Notes under the pieces: model-generated
What the model was told of the DNA's origin: nothing
Database searches by the model: none
Seen by the model: the letters and a program-made list of their open reading frames with translations, nothing else
Part shown: piece by piece, positions 7,046-8,148 of the stretch
Position numbering within the stretch: the first letter of the stretch is position 1
How the letters are laid out: every line of letters begins with the position of its first letter
Translations under genes and position numbers: made by a program
From: Desulfobacteraceae bacterium
GTDB taxonomy: Bacteria; Desulfobacterota; Desulfobacteria; Desulfobacterales; Desulfobacteraceae
Assembly (NCBI GenBank): GCA_003354055.1
Contig: PIVQ01000297.1
Coordinates: forward strand, 1 to 8,148
Length of the DNA: 8,148 nucleotides
Reading direction: 5' to 3'

Positions 7046-7906
7046 TTATTTCATCCTGACCAAACGGAATCCAAGGCTGTTTTTTCGTGCGACAGGTTTG
7101 TAGTTGGTTCGATAGGCAGGTCTCTGGTACTTGCTGTGCTGGTACCATCCGCCGCCCCGGATCACCCGGTGGTCTCCCTTGGTTTCTAAGGGATCCCTGA
7201 TATTATCCACATAGGTACGGGTGACCACACCCACCTTGGCTTTCCAAAAACTTCGCCATTCACAGGCATCCTGCACCCATTCCTGTACGTTGCCCTGCAT
7301 ATCGTAAAGTCCCCATGCGTTGGGTTTTAACAGTTTTACCGGATGGGGTTTAAAGTCTCTGGCCGGTCCGGCCAACCCTGAATTATAGCAGTACCAGGTG
7401 GTATCAATCAGGGCAGGCTCGGGGTCATTGCAGGAAAAAGTAGTTATGGGCCCTAAAACCAGGCTCTCTTTGCTTCCGGCTCTGCAGGCATATTCCCATT
7501 CTGCCTCTGTGGGGAGGCGATATTTTTTTGTCCCTTCCCATTTGTTCAGAAAATTAATGAAATCTACGGCATCGTTCCAGGATACGCCGTCCACGGGATA
7601 GGCGTTACCCATTTTATGGGTGGACGGGTTTGGAGAGACCAGCCGGTTCCATTGGCCCTGGGTCACTTCAGTTTCACCCATGTAAAAGCTTTTTGAGATC
7701 GTTACCCGGTGCTGGGTTTCGTTCCATTGCCGTCCTTTTTCGGATTTTGGGCTTCCCATCACAAAGGAACCTGCCGGTATAAGAACAAAGTTCATACCCA
7801 GTTTGTTGGTGATGACTTCCCGGGCAAAGGCGGTGGAAAAGAGGGCCAGGATCATAACAACGACGCTGACTGTGATGATTCCGGGTGCAGTGGATTTTGA
7901 TTTCAT
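7046..7906 (-). CDS. Secreted SUMF1/FGE-like domain protein lacking the catalytic cysteines
   Basis: The 286-residue product has a signal peptide with a membrane-spanning core at about 9-26 and an AFA cleavage motif at 26-28, so it is exported. The remainder is one SUMF1 (formylglycine-generating enzyme) domain: FVLIPAGSFVMGS at 40-52, YMGETEVTQGQW at 75-86, YPVDGVSWNDAVDF at 103-116, YRLPTEAEWEYACRAG at 129-144, GLYDMQGNVQEW at 199-210, RVIRGGGWYQHSKY at 247-260 and LGFRLVR at 278-284. True FGEs carry two copper-binding cysteines in the pattern W-x-C-H-x-x-Y-C. Here both are Gln (256 and 261), so formylglycine formation on sulfatases is unlikely. The role is unknown; ligand binding or a scaffold function is possible. 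AGGA lies seven bases before the ATG. It is convergent with the MauE-like gene, 11 bases apart. Confidence 0.9.
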   Translation of the reverse strand: MKSKSTAPGIITVSVVVMILALFSTAFAREVITNKLGMNFVLIPAGSFVMGSPKSEKGRQWNETQHRVTISKSFYMGETEVTQGQWNRLVSPNPSTHKMGNAYPVDGVSWNDAVDFINFLNKWEGTKKYRLPTEAEWEYACRAGSKESLVLGPITTFSCNDPEPALIDTTWYCYNSGLAGPARDFKPHPVKLLKPNAWGLYDMQGNVQEWVQDACEWRSFWKAKVGVVTRTYVDNIRDPLETKGDHRVIRGGGWYQHSKYQRPAYRTNYKPVARKNSLGFRLVRMK

Positions 7907-7983
7907 AGGATAATCCTGAGTTTAGGTCAGTGTATAACTAAGACTTTACCATACTCTAATCGGGTGATTCAATGATTTTATCC

Positions 7984-8008
7984 CGGATATCATCCCGGAT
8001 GATATCCG
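7984..8008. repeat. Perfect 11-bp inverted repeat, possible operator
   Basis: CGGATATCATC at 7984-7994 is repeated inverted at 7998-8008, with a 3-base centre CCG. The motif ATCCCGGAT also occurs twice as direct copies (7980-7988 and 7992-8000), 12 bases apart, about one helical turn. Symmetry and position between divergent genes suit a dimeric regulator. No T-run follows on the plus strand (CTAAAAACC), and a 3-base loop is tight, so a terminator is less likely. Confidence 0.55.
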
Positions 8009-8039
8009 CTAAAAACCTTAAGAACCTTGCGCTTATGGG

Positions 8040-8067
8040 TTGAAAAATAAAGCCCAGATGATATGAA
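8040..8067 (+). promoter_or_regulatory. Candidate extended -10 promoter for the gene at 8104
   Basis: TTGAAA (8040-8045) is followed after 16 bases by TATGAA (8062-8067). TGA directly precedes the -10 box, an extended -10 (TGn) feature. A start near 8074 would leave a leader of about 30 bases with a good Shine-Dalgarno. The inverted repeat at 7984-8008 would be centred about 78 bases upstream of the start, a position more typical of an activator site than a repressor site. Confidence 0.45.
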
Positions 8068-8103
8068 AGGGTAGGTGCTAAATTCTTACACAGGAGCTTT
8101 AGG

Positions 8104-8148
8104 ATGAAACAAAAGGCCAAAATCGAATCAAAGATACCCACCACCCAG
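8104..8148 (+). CDS. Start of an unidentified gene (partial, runs off the right edge)
   Basis: ATG 8104 opens a frame with no stop to the window edge: MKQKAKIESKIPTTQ, 15 residues. AGGAG at 8092-8096 lies seven bases before the ATG, an ideal Shine-Dalgarno, and a candidate promoter sits further upstream. The N-terminus is basic and hydrophilic, with no sign of a signal peptide so far. The product cannot be identified from this fragment. Confidence 0.5.
   Translation, partial: MKQKAKIESKIPTTQ

Larger units (their letters stand above)
7907..8103. other. Divergent intergenic control region
   Basis: This 197-base AT-rich region separates the minus-strand SUMF1-like gene from the plus-strand gene starting at 8104. 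It contains an 11-bp perfect inverted repeat (7984-8008), a probable plus-strand promoter (8040-8067) and a Shine-Dalgarno at 8092-8096. For the minus strand, TATACA at 7931-7936 is a possible -10 box for the SUMF1-like gene, but no good -35 box sits at the right distance. A minus-strand open frame of 62 codons crosses it and is judged spurious. Confidence 0.5.

Noticed and set aside
7398..7601. Plus-strand 67-codon frame inside the SUMF1-like gene
   Set aside because: It is antisense to conserved SUMF1 motifs and lacks any recognisable domain.
7956..8144. Minus-strand frame of 62 codons in the right-hand intergenic region
   Set aside because: It spans the inverted repeat, the candidate promoter and the antisense of the gene start at 8104. 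The product resembles no known family and reads as an AT-rich chance frame.
1..8148. CRISPR array, insertion sequence, tRNA or phage attachment site
   Set aside because: No regularly spaced repeats, transposase-like frames, terminal inverted repeats or cloverleaf sequences were found on either strand.

Overview
This window looks like core chromosome of a Gram-negative anaerobe, most likely a Desulfobacterota member of the Desulfobacteraceae type. That placement is inference. It rests on an outer-membrane LptE lipoprotein, a LeuRS carrying several zinc-ribbon cysteine pairs, the rpsT/murJ neighbourhood, a murJ-ftsB-TPR operon and a periplasmic rhodanese/MauE pair. No mobile element, CRISPR array, tRNA or rRNA was found. 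Base and codon use look even throughout.

Layout. Bases 1-62 hold the last codons of an unidentified upstream gene. A 162-base leader follows, then leuS (start corrected to 225) and lptE, separated by 3 bases and ended by a strong 18-bp stem terminator. That terminator faces the convergent rpsT gene and probably serves both. rpsT (minus strand) has a TTG start, a good Shine-Dalgarno and a near-consensus promoter. Diverging from it is a compact plus-strand cluster: murJ (lipid II flippase), an FtsB/DivIC-like division protein, a small TPR-like protein, a membrane-anchored rhodanese and a four-helix MauE/DoxX protein. All five genes overlap end to start (TAATG, ATGA, TTGA or an 11-base overlap), so they are probably co-transcribed and translationally coupled.

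Convergent with the cluster, after an 11-base gap, is a minus-strand gene for a secreted SUMF1/formylglycine-generating-enzyme-like protein that lacks both catalytic cysteines. It diverges from a gene that only begins at the right edge (8104). The shared intergenic region carries a perfect 11-bp inverted repeat, a possible operator.

How the genes fit together. leuS, lptE, rpsT, murJ and the ftsB-like gene serve translation, outer-membrane LPS assembly, peptidoglycan precursor export and cell division. The least understood parts are the TPR-like protein, the rhodanese-MauE pair (a possible periplasmic sulfur or thiol redox module) and the cysteine-less SUMF1 protein.
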